This document shows, one piece after another, positions 1 through 7,418 of a stretch of 22,331 bases of DNA. This stretch comes from Verrucomicrobiota bacterium (GTDB lineage Bacteria; Verrucomicrobiota; Verrucomicrobiia; Opitutales; Opitutaceae), in the NCBI GenBank assembly GCA_030832235.1, contig JAURJO010000440.1:1-22331 (forward strand), written 5' to 3'. Numbering within the stretch: the stretch's first letter is position 1; every line of letters starts with the position of its first letter. Made by a program: the position numbers and the translations under genes. A model generated the notes under the pieces. It was given only the letters and a program-made list of their open reading frames with translations. It did no database searches and was not told where the DNA came from.

Positions 1-1
1 C

Positions 2-424
2 CACCCCGACGGCCACGGCCTGCTGGCGGCGATGCGCAACGCGCTGCGGCATGCGGGCGCGGCGGCGACGGACATCGACTACGTAAACGCGCACGCCACC
101 TCCACGCTGATCGGCGACATCTCGGAGGCACGGGCACTGAAGGCCCTTTTCGGCGAGGCGCTTCCGCGCGTGGCGGTAAGCAGCACGAAGGCCCTGACCG
201 GCCATGGGCTTTCCCTCGCAGGCGCGATGGAAAGCGCGTTCTGCGCACTCGCGCTGCGCGACGGCTTCATCCCGGGCAACGCCCACCTCACGCGACCCGA
301 CCCGGAATGCGCGGCGCTCAATCTCCCTCGAGCAACCGAGGAGCGCGCCCCGCGGACCGTGCTCAAAAACAGCAGCGGCTTCGGCGGTGCCAACGTCGCG
401 CTCGTCTACCGGCGCGCCGCCTGA
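2..424 (+). CDS. Beta-ketoacyl-ACP synthase, C-terminal part (5' end outside window)
   Basis: The reading frame is open from the first bases of the window, so the N-terminal part, including the active-site cysteine, lies upstream. The visible 140 residues match the C-terminal half of a FabF/KAS-II type thiolase-fold condensing enzyme. NAHATST carries the first catalytic histidine, SSTKALTGHGLSLAGA carries the conserved lysine and second histidine, and NSSGFGGANVAL is the glycine-rich C-terminal signature. Family members condense an acyl thioester with malonyl-ACP. The start of the short-chain reductase lies 3 bases after the stop codon, so the two are probably co-transcribed. Because glycosyltransferases follow, this may be a dedicated ketosynthase for a specialised lipid or polyene and not the housekeeping FabF. 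That last point is inference. Confidence 0.9.
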   Translation, partial: HPDGHGLLAAMRNALRHAGAAATDIDYVNAHATSTLIGDISEARALKALFGEALPRVAVSSTKALTGHGLSLAGAMESAFCALALRDGFIPGNAHLTRPDPECAALNLPRATEERAPRTVLKNSSGFGGANVALVYRRAA

Positions 425-427
425 ACC

Positions 428-1264
428 GTGGCCGCGCCCCGCGTCTCCGACCTGCACCGCACCGCGTTCGTCACGGGCGCGAGCACCGGGCTGGGCCGCG
501 CGTTCGCCGCGATGCTCCTGGCGGAAGGCGTTCGAGTCTGGGGCACTTCACGCGACGTGGTGCGTCTCGCGGAACTGGCGGCGGCGCATCCGGGTCGCTT
601 CACCCCAGTCGCCCTGGATCTCCGCGACGCCACCGCGGCTCTGGCGGCTTTCCGCGGACCGGAAAAGGACGCCGGCGGATTCGATGTGGTCGTGAACAAC
701 GCGGGCTACGGCGCCTTCGGCGGTTTCACCTCCGCCGACTTCGCCGATTGGCGCGCGCAGCTCGAGGTGATGCTCGTGAACACCGCGGCGCTCGCTCACG
801 CGGCCCTTCCGGGAATGCTCGCCCGCGGTCGCGGGGCGCTGGTCAACATCTCCTCCCTCGCCGCCGAATTCCCCCTGCCGTTCCAGCCCGCCTACAACAT
901 GGCCAAGGCGGGCCTCTCGGCCTTGAGCGAAAGCCTCATGATCGAAACCCGCGGCTCCGGCGTGATCGTGCTCGACGTGCGCCCCGGTGATTACCGCACC
1001 GACTTCGAAGGCTCCGTCGCACGGCTGCCGGGTGCGGATGCGCCGCACGCCATGCGCGCGTGGGCGGCGTTCGAGGCGATGATGCGTTCGGGACCCCACC
1101 CGGACCACGCCGCGGGCTCGCTGCGCCGCGCCTTGCTGCGCAACCGCTCCGCCACCGTGCGCACCGGCCGGTTTTTCCAGGCGGTCGCCGGTCCGCTCCT
1201 CGCCCGGCTCGGGCCGCTGGCGCTCAATCGCCGGATCCAGGCGCGTTATTTCGGATTGGACTGA
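428..1264 (+). CDS. Short-chain dehydrogenase/reductase (classical SDR)
   Basis: This 278-residue protein is a classical SDR with a Rossmann fold. The cofactor motif TGASTGLG is at residues 16-23, NNAG at 90-93, the catalytic serine in ISS at about 142-143, and YNMAK gives Tyr156 and Lys160. The sequence PGDYRT follows, as in many SDRs. The start is a GTG three bases after the ketosynthase stop; no ATG lies between it and the cofactor motif. The C-terminal 80 residues are longer than in FabG and look like those of SDRs acting on lipid or acyl substrates. Position next to a ketosynthase suggests reduction of a beta-ketoacyl intermediate, but the substrate cannot be read from sequence. The next gene begins 7 bases after the stop. 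Confidence 0.88.
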   Translation: MAAPRVSDLHRTAFVTGASTGLGRAFAAMLLAEGVRVWGTSRDVVRLAELAAAHPGRFTPVALDLRDATAALAAFRGPEKDAGGFDVVVNNAGYGAFGGFTSADFADWRAQLEVMLVNTAALAHAALPGMLARGRGALVNISSLAAEFPLPFQPAYNMAKAGLSALSESLMIETRGSGVIVLDVRPGDYRTDFEGSVARLPGADAPHAMRAWAAFEAMMRSGPHPDHAAGSLRRALLRNRSATVRTGRFFQAVAGPLLARLGPLALNRRIQARYFGLD

Positions 1265-1271
1265 GCACCCC

Positions 1272-2483
1272 ATGGCGAAGGTCCGAATCCTTGTCCTTAC
1301 TTCCAGCACCGGCGGCGGCCACGACGCCCGCGCCGAAGCCTTCGCGGAGTGGTGCTTCCAGCTCTACGGCCACGACGTCGACGTCCGCATCGAGCAGATG
1401 CTGGAGAAGTCCTCCCTCGTTCACCGCAGCGGGGTGAGCCTCTACAATTTCATCCAGCGCCGCGCCCCGTGGGTGCACACGCTGTTCTACGCGACCGTCG
1501 AGATCCTCAGCTACCTCAACCACCGTTCGGTCAGCATCGGCGGGTCGTACTACGGGCGCGTGATCCGCGAGTACCGCCCGCATCTGGTCTTCAGCGTCCA
1601 CGACTGCCTCAACCGCGGTTACTTCCAGGAATCCCGCCGCCTCCTCGGCGACGGGGCCGTACGCTGCGCCACCTACTGCGGGGAGTTTTCCGGCGGCTGG
1701 GGCTACTCGCGCAATTGGATCGAGCCGACCGCCGACCTCTACATTTCGCGCACTCCGACGGCTCGGGACTACGCGGTGAAATGCGGCATCCCGCCGGAAC
1801 GCGCCCGGGTTCGCGGCCACCTCATGCGCCCGCGCTCCCACCTCGAGGATCTCGGCTCCGCGGGGCGTGGCGCCTACCGCCGAGATGTGCTCGGGCTCGA
1901 ATCGGACCGTTTCACTGTCTTTCTGGCCACCGGGGCCAACGGGGCCAACAACCACGCGGAACTCCTCCCCGCCCTCGTCCGCCACGCCGACCGCGTCCAG
2001 GCGATCGTGATCTGCGGACGCAACCGCGACGCCTACAACCAGCTTATCCGCTGGCGGTCGGAACATCCCGAGTTCACCTGCCACATCCAGGGCTACTCGG
2101 AGGATGTCCATCTGCTCATGCAGGCGAGCGACGCCATCGTGACGCGCGGCGGCACGACCACGTGCGCCAAGGCCCTGCACTTCAGCTGCCCGATCATCTT
2201 CAACGCCTTCGGCGGCATCATGCCGCAGGAACGGCTCACGTGGAAATTCTTCCGCAACGGCGCCGCCTGCGAGAAGATCGAGGACGCGGCCGACTTCGCC
2301 CGAATCATCGATACCTGGATGGCCGAACCCTCCGCCTACGCGCGCGTTCGCGAGCACTTCCTCCGCCTGCGTTACGAAGAGGATCCGACGGTCGTCATCG
2401 ACGAGTTGGTCGCGCTGGCCAACTCGGTGGCGTCCGCGAAACTGCGACGCCGTCCGTTCCCTCCGGCCGCGCCTGGGGCTTGA
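1272..2483 (+). CDS. MGDG-synthase/UgtP-like glycosyltransferase (GT28 superfamily)
   Basis: The 403-residue product starts with a short strand and STGGGHDARAEAF (residues about 12-24). This is the lipid-acceptor signature of monogalactosyl- and diglucosyl-diacylglycerol synthases, usually written TGGGH. The C-terminal half has a GT-B nucleotide-sugar domain with ICGRN near residue 257 and TRGGTTTCAKAL at about 293-304, equivalent to the glycine-rich GT28 donor loop. Such enzymes act at the inner membrane face and transfer a hexose from a UDP-sugar to a lipid. No membrane helix is evident, consistent with a peripheral enzyme. ATG at 1272 is 7 bases after the reductase stop. The acceptor here could be diacylglycerol or the product of the preceding ketosynthase and reductase. 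The family call is firm; the substrate is not. Confidence 0.85.
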   Translation: MAKVRILVLTSSTGGGHDARAEAFAEWCFQLYGHDVDVRIEQMLEKSSLVHRSGVSLYNFIQRRAPWVHTLFYATVEILSYLNHRSVSIGGSYYGRVIREYRPHLVFSVHDCLNRGYFQESRRLLGDGAVRCATYCGEFSGGWGYSRNWIEPTADLYISRTPTARDYAVKCGIPPERARVRGHLMRPRSHLEDLGSAGRGAYRRDVLGLESDRFTVFLATGANGANNHAELLPALVRHADRVQAIVICGRNRDAYNQLIRWRSEHPEFTCHIQGYSEDVHLLMQASDAIVTRGGTTTCAKALHFSCPIIFNAFGGIMPQERLTWKFFRNGAACEKIEDAADFARIIDTWMAEPSAYARVREHFLRLRYEEDPTVVIDELVALANSVASAKLRRRPFPPAAPGA

Positions 2484-2554
2484 GCCGCGGCGGGCGGGGA
2501 GGCTCCAAAAAAGCGCTGTCGCCCACGGTTCCGGACTGCTAGCGAATCCGCATC

Positions 2555-3805
2555 TTGTCCGCCGAATCGCCCGTCATCGCCTACTTCTTCACGACGTTTC
2601 CGAAGTCCACGGAGACCTTTCTCCAGCGGGAAATCGTGGCCATGAAGGGCCTCGGGGTACGGATGCGGATCTATTCGCTCTGGGGGGGATCCGCGTCGTT
2701 CCGCGGGCTGCCCGTGCAGCGCTTCAACAAGTGGCGGCTCCTGACGCTTTTCTGGCTCATTCCCTACGAGGCGTCGCGCCGGCCCGCGGTCCTGCGCCAG
2801 CTCCTCCACGGGCTGTTCACGCGCCGCGCGCCTTCGTGGCTTAATTTCTGGGAAAACATGCTCGGCGCCGGCTTCGCCTGCGTGGTGGCGCGGGAGTTCC
2901 GCCGCAATCCGCCCGACCACATCCACGCGGCCTGGGGCGGCGGTCCCGCCACCGCCGCGTGGCTGCTCTGGCGCATCGACGGTCACAGCTTCAGCGCCGC
3001 CGCGCACGCCTACGACATCTTCGAGCACGGCGGCGACTGGTGGCTGCGCGACAAGCTGGAGCATGCCGCCTTCACGCACACTTCCACGGAGATGGCGCGC
3101 CGCGCCCTCATCGAGCGCGGCCTGGAGGCGGCAAAAATCGTTTGCATCCGCCGCGGCCTGGACCGGCTGCCCGTTTTGAAACCCCTGCGACCCGGCAGGC
3201 AGCCCGTACACCTCGTGAGCGTTGCTCGGCTCGTCGAGAAAAAGGGCCTCGACCACCAGTTACGCATCCATGCCGCCCTGCGCGCCGCGGGCGTTCCCTT
3301 CGCCGCCCGGATCATCGGTGACGGCCCGCTCCGCGCCGAACTCGAGAACCTCGCCGGCCGCCTTGGCATCGCGGCCGACGTCACGTTCACCGGACACCTG
3401 CCCCAGCACGAAGTCTGGACCCAATTGGGTTGGGCCGACGTTCTATTGCACACGGGGGTGATCGCCCCGAGCGGCGACCGCGACGGTCTGCCCAATGTCA
3501 TTCCCGAGGCGATGTCCGCCGGCGTTCTGGTGGTCACTTCCCCCGCGGCCGCGACTACCGAGGCGATCACGCAAGGCGTCACGGGCCTCGTCATACCCGT
3601 CGAGAACACCGCCGACTGGGTTTCGGCGATCCGCCGGCTCTCCGTCGATGACGCCTTCGCCGAAAAACTCCGCGGCGCGGCCCGTCACTGGGTGGAGGAG
3701 AACTTCGACGCCCATCGCAACGCGGCGCGGCTCCTGGGGAAGTTCCGCGAGCACGCCCCGCGGTCCCGTTCGCAGGAGCCGGTTACGGCGGTTCCAGCTT
3801 CATGA
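2555..3805 (+). CDS. GT4-family glycosyltransferase (colanic-acid/exopolysaccharide type)
   Basis: A 416-residue GT-B glycosyltransferase. The N-terminal part begins with the motif FFTTFPKSTETFLQREI, seen in WcaL/AmsK-like transferases. The donor-binding Glycos_transf_1 domain spans about residues 217-390, with LVSVARLVEKKGL, IIGDGPLR and DGLPNVIPEAM. In the usual E-x7-E donor motif the first Glu is replaced by Asp310, while Glu318 is kept. The start is a TTG at 2555: a stop codon lies five codons upstream in frame, and the first ATG (2641) would delete the conserved N-terminal motif. A 71-base gap separates it from the GT28 gene. Its stop overlaps the next start, so translation is probably coupled. 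It likely adds a sugar to the product of the upstream enzymes. Confidence 0.87.
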   Translation: MSAESPVIAYFFTTFPKSTETFLQREIVAMKGLGVRMRIYSLWGGSASFRGLPVQRFNKWRLLTLFWLIPYEASRRPAVLRQLLHGLFTRRAPSWLNFWENMLGAGFACVVAREFRRNPPDHIHAAWGGGPATAAWLLWRIDGHSFSAAAHAYDIFEHGGDWWLRDKLEHAAFTHTSTEMARRALIERGLEAAKIVCIRRGLDRLPVLKPLRPGRQPVHLVSVARLVEKKGLDHQLRIHAALRAAGVPFAARIIGDGPLRAELENLAGRLGIAADVTFTGHLPQHEVWTQLGWADVLLHTGVIAPSGDRDGLPNVIPEAMSAGVLVVTSPAAATTEAITQGVTGLVIPVENTADWVSAIRRLSVDDAFAEKLRGAARHWVEENFDAHRNAARLLGKFREHAPRSRSQEPVTAVPAS

Positions 3806-4842
3806 TCTTTCTGGACACCACCAAGTCGTCCGACGCGCGCCACCGGTCCGGCCTCACGCGCGTGACGACCCGGCTGGCCGCCGCTTTGGGGGAGGCGGCG
3901 AGGCCGGCGCGCTGGGAAGCCGCCAAAAGACGCTTCTTAGCCGATAACGACGGTGTCCCGGGAAGGAACGACTGGCTCCTCACCGCAGAACTATTCTCCG
4001 AGGACGAACGTCCGGGGTTGTCAGAGTTCATCGCCCGGAAGAGCTGCCGCGCCGCGGCCATTTTTCACGACGCGATCCCGCTACGCTTCCCGCACACCAC
4101 CTGGCCGAAGAGCGTCGCCCGGCATCCCGGCTACCTGAAACTGCTCGCGAGCTTCGACCGGATCTGGGCTGTGTCGCGCGCGAGCCGCGACGAACTCACG
4201 GGTTACTGGCGGTGGCTGGGGCTGGAGCAAACGCCGCCCATCGATGTCCTCGCGCTCGGCGCGGACTTCGACGGCGCGCCGCGCGCCAGGTCTCCCCGCT
4301 CCACATCGCCGACGCTTGTGTGCACGGGAATCCTGGAGCCGCGCAAGAACCAGACCTTCATCGTGGATGTTTGTTCACACCTCTGGCGGAGCGGGCTGCA
4401 CTTCGAACTGCACCTGGTGGGCCGCGTGAATCCGCATTTCGGGGAACCCGTTTTACGACGGGTACGGGAGGTGGAACGCGAGTTCCCCGGTCGCGTTCAC
4501 CACCACGAAGGCGTTTCGGACGAGAAGCTTGCCCAGCTGCTCAGCTCCGCGCGCGCCACGGTTTTCCCAACCCGCGCCGAGGGGTGCGGGCTACCGTTGC
4601 TCGAATCGCTGTGGCGCGGTGTCCCGTGCGTCTGCAGCGACCTCCCGGTGTTGCGGGAAAACGCGGATGGCGGCGGCTGCGTGGCGGTGCCACAAGACGA
4701 CACCGAGGCATGGGAAAACGTCCTGCGCCGGATTCTCCTCGAGGACGGATTTCACGCGGAACTGGTGCGGTCGGCCCACGCCCGCCCGCTCCCTTCTTGG
4801 CTGGATTCCGCAGGTGCCCTTCGCGCCGGACTCGGCGCTTGA
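3802..4842 (+). CDS. GT4-family glycosyltransferase (second of pair)
   Basis: A 346-residue GT-B glycosyltransferase that starts inside the stop of the previous gene (ATGA overlap). The N-terminal domain has IFHDAIPLRFP near residue 90 and then DRIWAVSRASRDEL, the pattern of mannosyltransferase-type GT4 enzymes. The donor-binding domain has LVCTGILEPRKN near residue 173, LHLVG, and EGCGLPLLES, with Glu260 and Glu268 forming an intact E-x7-E motif. The C-terminus is short and ends in a low-complexity Gly/Ala/Leu stretch just before the convergent lipoprotein gene 15 bases away. It closes the five-gene run and would act after, or together with, the preceding GT4. Sugar and acceptor are unknown. 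Confidence 0.86.
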   Translation: MIFLDTTKSSDARHRSGLTRVTTRLAAALGEAARPARWEAAKRRFLADNDGVPGRNDWLLTAELFSEDERPGLSEFIARKSCRAAAIFHDAIPLRFPHTTWPKSVARHPGYLKLLASFDRIWAVSRASRDELTGYWRWLGLEQTPPIDVLALGADFDGAPRARSPRSTSPTLVCTGILEPRKNQTFIVDVCSHLWRSGLHFELHLVGRVNPHFGEPVLRRVREVEREFPGRVHHHEGVSDEKLAQLLSSARATVFPTRAEGCGLPLLESLWRGVPCVCSDLPVLRENADGGGCVAVPQDDTEAWENVLRRILLEDGFHAELVRSAHARPLPSWLDSAGALRAGLGA

Positions 4843-4857
4843 ACCGGCGGTCGCGCC

Positions 4858-5526
4858 TCAACGCGTCTTCACGCCCTTGACCGCCGCACCCGCCGCGCCG
4901 GGGCTGGCGCCACTCTTCCCCTCGAGCGTGCTGATCGCCCCTTCCCGCACCGCCTTCACCGCGGGCGAGCTCTGCGGAATCTCAATCTTGGTCTCCAACT
5001 TCGTGTCGGTGCCGATGTGCTCCGAGGCGACCGTGGCGAGCAGCGGCATTGCCGACTCGAGCCGCCCCGTCACGCCCCGGACGGCCACCCGCACGTCCCA
5101 GATCTCGGGTCCGCTGCTTTTATCCAGGGAGCGACCGGGGTTGGTTCGGGCGGAAAGCTGCAGGAACGTCTCCCGCGATGCGGCCTCCACACGCGGGGTG
5201 GTGTCCACCCCGAACGCGACCTCAATGAAAAGGTCGGGCGCGCCGTTGGCGGGCGCCTCGAACATGCCGCGCCCCCCGAGGGCGGCGTCGACGCAGGCCT
5301 TGATCACGGAGACCTGATCCTGTGCGTTAGCCACCGCCGACTTGCGAGCGATCAGGCGGTACGAGACCCCGGAAAACTTCTGCTCCACCCCGGGCGCCGC
5401 GATCGCGTCCACCAGCACGCGGTGCTTGGGCGCGAAGATATTATTGCAACCCGCGGCGAACAGAACGGCGGCGGCGATCCCGATCACGGCCGGCAAGCGG
5501 CGGAGTGGACGAGCGGCGGCTTTCAT
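4858..5526 (-). CDS. Predicted lipoprotein of unknown function
   Basis: I do not recognise a family. Starting from ATG at 5526 the protein has 222 residues. It has a basic N-terminus, a hydrophobic stretch (LPAVIGIAAAVLFAAGC), and a clear lipobox with Cys27 as the predicted lipidation site. An in-frame TTG at 5565 would add 13 residues before the signal peptide and is less likely. The mature part is soluble, with alternating short strands (LFIEVAFGV, EIWDVRVAVRGV, TKLETKIEIP), suggesting a small beta-rich domain anchored in a membrane facing the periplasm. The C-terminal 20 residues are Gly/Ala-rich and probably disordered. It lies 57 bases downstream of ptsI on the same strand and may be co-transcribed with it, but nothing shows a functional link. 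Confidence 0.75.
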   Translation of the reverse strand: MKAAARPLRRLPAVIGIAAAVLFAAGCNNIFAPKHRVLVDAIAAPGVEQKFSGVSYRLIARKSAVANAQDQVSVIKACVDAALGGRGMFEAPANGAPDLFIEVAFGVDTTPRVEAASRETFLQLSARTNPGRSLDKSSGPEIWDVRVAVRGVTGRLESAMPLLATVASEHIGTDTKLETKIEIPQSSPAVKAVREGAISTLEGKSGASPGAAGAAVKGVKTR

Positions 5527-5583
5527 GCTGCGGGAACCGGGTAGCGGCTTCACGGCGTTTCGCAAATTCGCCGGCGCGCCCTT

Positions 5584-7350
5584 TCAGTCCAGCCGGACGC
5601 GGGCACGGTAAAACGCGTCGCAGCGCGCATAGATCTCCGACGGCGATGAAAGCCCCATCGCCTCTTCGGCAAGGGCGCGAGCGTCGGCCATCGACATGGA
5701 ACGCACCAGATACTTCACGGAAGGCAGCCACGCCGGCGTCATGCTCAGGCTGTCGACGCCGAGCCCGAGCAGGAGAGGCGCGAACACCGGGTCACCCGCC
5801 ATCTCGCCGCAGACTCCGACCGGCACGTTGTTCCGGTGGGCCTCGGTCACGATGTGGCGGAGGGTGCGCAGCACGGCCGGATGCGTCGGCTCGTAGAGGT
5901 GGGCGATGCGGTCGTTGCCGCGATCGATGGCGAGCGTGTACTGGATCAGGTCGTTGGTCCCGATGCTGAAGAAGGCCGACTGCCGCGCGATGAGGTCGGT
6001 AGTGTAGGCCGCGCTCGGAATCTCGATCATCGCGCCGACCTCAAGGGCGGCGTCGAACGGGATACCGCGCGAGCGCAGCTCCGAGCGGCACTCCTCCAGG
6101 ATAGCGTTGGCACGGCTCATCTCATCGGCCCCGCTGATCATGGGGTACATCATCCGCACCTTGCCGAAGGCGCTCGCGCGCAGGATCGCGCGGAGCTGGT
6201 CCTTGAAGACCTCGCGGTTCTCGAGGCACCAGCGGATCGCGCGGAAACCCATGAAAGGGTTGCTCTCGTGCGGAAACAGGGACGCGTTGCCGGCGATCGG
6301 CTTGTCGCCGCCGAGGTCCAGCGTGCGGATCACCACGGGACCCGGCGCGAGCGCCTCGACGACGCGACGGTAATCCTCGAACTGCTCCTCTTCCGTCGGC
6401 GCGCGGCCGAGGTTGAGGAACAGGAACTCGGTGCGGTAAAGGCCGACGCCGTCCGCGTAGGCCTCGCGCACCTTGCCGACCTCGTCGGCCTTCTCGATGT
6501 TGGCCAGGAGCGACACTCCCACTCCGTCGAGCGTGACCGCCGGCAGCCGCACGGCGTCGAGCAGCCGCGCCTCGAAGGACTTCTTGCGCTCCTGGATCTT
6601 GCCGTAGCGGAAGAGCGTGCTCTCGGACGGGTTGACGATGACGACCCCGTCGTAGCCGTCGATGATCGCCCAAGCGCCGTCGCGCACCCGGCGGGTCAGG
6701 TCGCGCACGCCGACCACGGCCGGCACCTTCATCGAACGCGCGACGATGACCGCGTGGCTGGTCTTGCTGCCGGAGTCGGTGACGAGCGCGAGCGCGGAAG
6801 AGCGGTCGAGCGACGCCGACTCGGAAGGGGTGATGTCGGCGGCGAGGACGATCCGCTGTTCGGCGAGCTTGTTGAGCGAGCTTTCCGCCTGCCCGAGCAG
6901 GTTCCGGAGCACGCGCTGGGTGACGTCGCGCAGGTCGCCCGCGCGCTCACGGAGGTACTCGTCGTCGATCTCGGAGAACGCCTGGACGTAGCGCGTGGAG
7001 ACGCGGTGAAAGCACGTCTCTATGTTGCGCCCGGTCGCCTCGAACTCGCGGATGGTCTCACCGATCAGGGCCTCGTCCTCGAGCACCATCAGGTGCGCGT
7101 CGAAAATCGCGGCCTCCTCGGGGCCGATGTTGCGCTCCACCTCGCTCTTGGTGCGCGCGACCTGCTGGCGCGTGAGCACGAGCGCCCGGTCGAAACGCGC
7201 CACCTCGTCGATGCGCTTCTCCACCTCGACCTGATAATCCGGCACCTGAACCTCGTTCTGGAGATACAGGAAGATCTGCCCGTACGCGATCCCCTGCGAG
7301 GCGGCGATGCCTTGCACGGTGAACTCGTTCCTGGAGGCGGAGTCGGGCAC
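5584..7350 (-). CDS. ptsI: Phosphoenolpyruvate-protein phosphotransferase (PTS enzyme I)
   Basis: Enzyme I takes phosphate from PEP and passes it to HPr in the cytoplasm. With a GTG start at 7350 the product has 588 residues, close to the usual 575-590. The N-terminus reads QGIAASQGIAYG, typical of the family. The phospho-histidine sits in GSKTSHAVIVAR (His199), after the HPr-binding helical domain. The C-terminal TIM barrel shows GTNDLIQYTLAIDRGND and GVCGEMAGDP with the active Cys514. An upstream GTG at 7488 would extend the frame by 46 basic residues into the end of ispE and was rejected. No HPr or enzyme II gene is in the window, so the partner lies elsewhere. Whether it serves sugar uptake or only regulation cannot be said. 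A candidate promoter lies just upstream. Confidence 0.95.
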   Translation of the reverse strand: MPDSASRNEFTVQGIAASQGIAYGQIFLYLQNEVQVPDYQVEVEKRIDEVARFDRALVLTRQQVARTKSEVERNIGPEEAAIFDAHLMVLEDEALIGETIREFEATGRNIETCFHRVSTRYVQAFSEIDDEYLRERAGDLRDVTQRVLRNLLGQAESSLNKLAEQRIVLAADITPSESASLDRSSALALVTDSGSKTSHAVIVARSMKVPAVVGVRDLTRRVRDGAWAIIDGYDGVVIVNPSESTLFRYGKIQERKKSFEARLLDAVRLPAVTLDGVGVSLLANIEKADEVGKVREAYADGVGLYRTEFLFLNLGRAPTEEEQFEDYRRVVEALAPGPVVIRTLDLGGDKPIAGNASLFPHESNPFMGFRAIRWCLENREVFKDQLRAILRASAFGKVRMMYPMISGADEMSRANAILEECRSELRSRGIPFDAALEVGAMIEIPSAAYTTDLIARQSAFFSIGTNDLIQYTLAIDRGNDRIAHLYEPTHPAVLRTLRHIVTEAHRNNVPVGVCGEMAGDPVFAPLLLGLGVDSLSMTPAWLPSVKYLVRSMSMADARALAEEAMGLSSPSEIYARCDAFYRARVRLD

Positions 7351-7387
7351 GGGTCTTAGCGCGGCGAGGGGTTGACGCCGCGCCGTG

Positions 7388-7418
7388 ATAATAACCCGCC
7401 GGTCGCAAAACCGGTCAA
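7388..7418 (-). promoter_or_regulatory. Candidate sigma70 promoter of ptsI with internal dyad
   Basis: Read on the minus strand, TTGACC (7413-7418) is followed after 19 bases by TATTAT (7388-7393), or after 18 bases by TTATTA. This would start transcription about 30 bases before the ptsI GTG. The spacer contains a perfect 5-bp inverted repeat, CCGGT-6 nt-ACCGG (7399-7414), which could be an operator. Alternatively it could be a weak hairpin just after the ispE stop, but no T-run follows it. The spacing is longer than the 17-base optimum. Confidence 0.35.

Noticed and set aside
2..1264. Aryl-polyene biosynthesis cluster
   Set aside because: A ketosynthase and a reductase are shared with such clusters, but no ACP, dehydratase, ammonia-lyase or thioesterase is visible, so the name cannot be justified.
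1224..2357. Long antisense open frame (377 codons) opposite the GT28 gene
   Set aside because: GC-rich DNA gives long shadow frames. The product is Val/Gly/Ala/Glu-rich with no family motif, and the plus-strand frame has clear catalytic motifs.
5836..7359. 507-codon plus-strand frame opposite ptsI
   Set aside because: It is a mirror frame of enzyme I, with repetitive Arg/Asp/Leu/Val composition and no recognisable domain.
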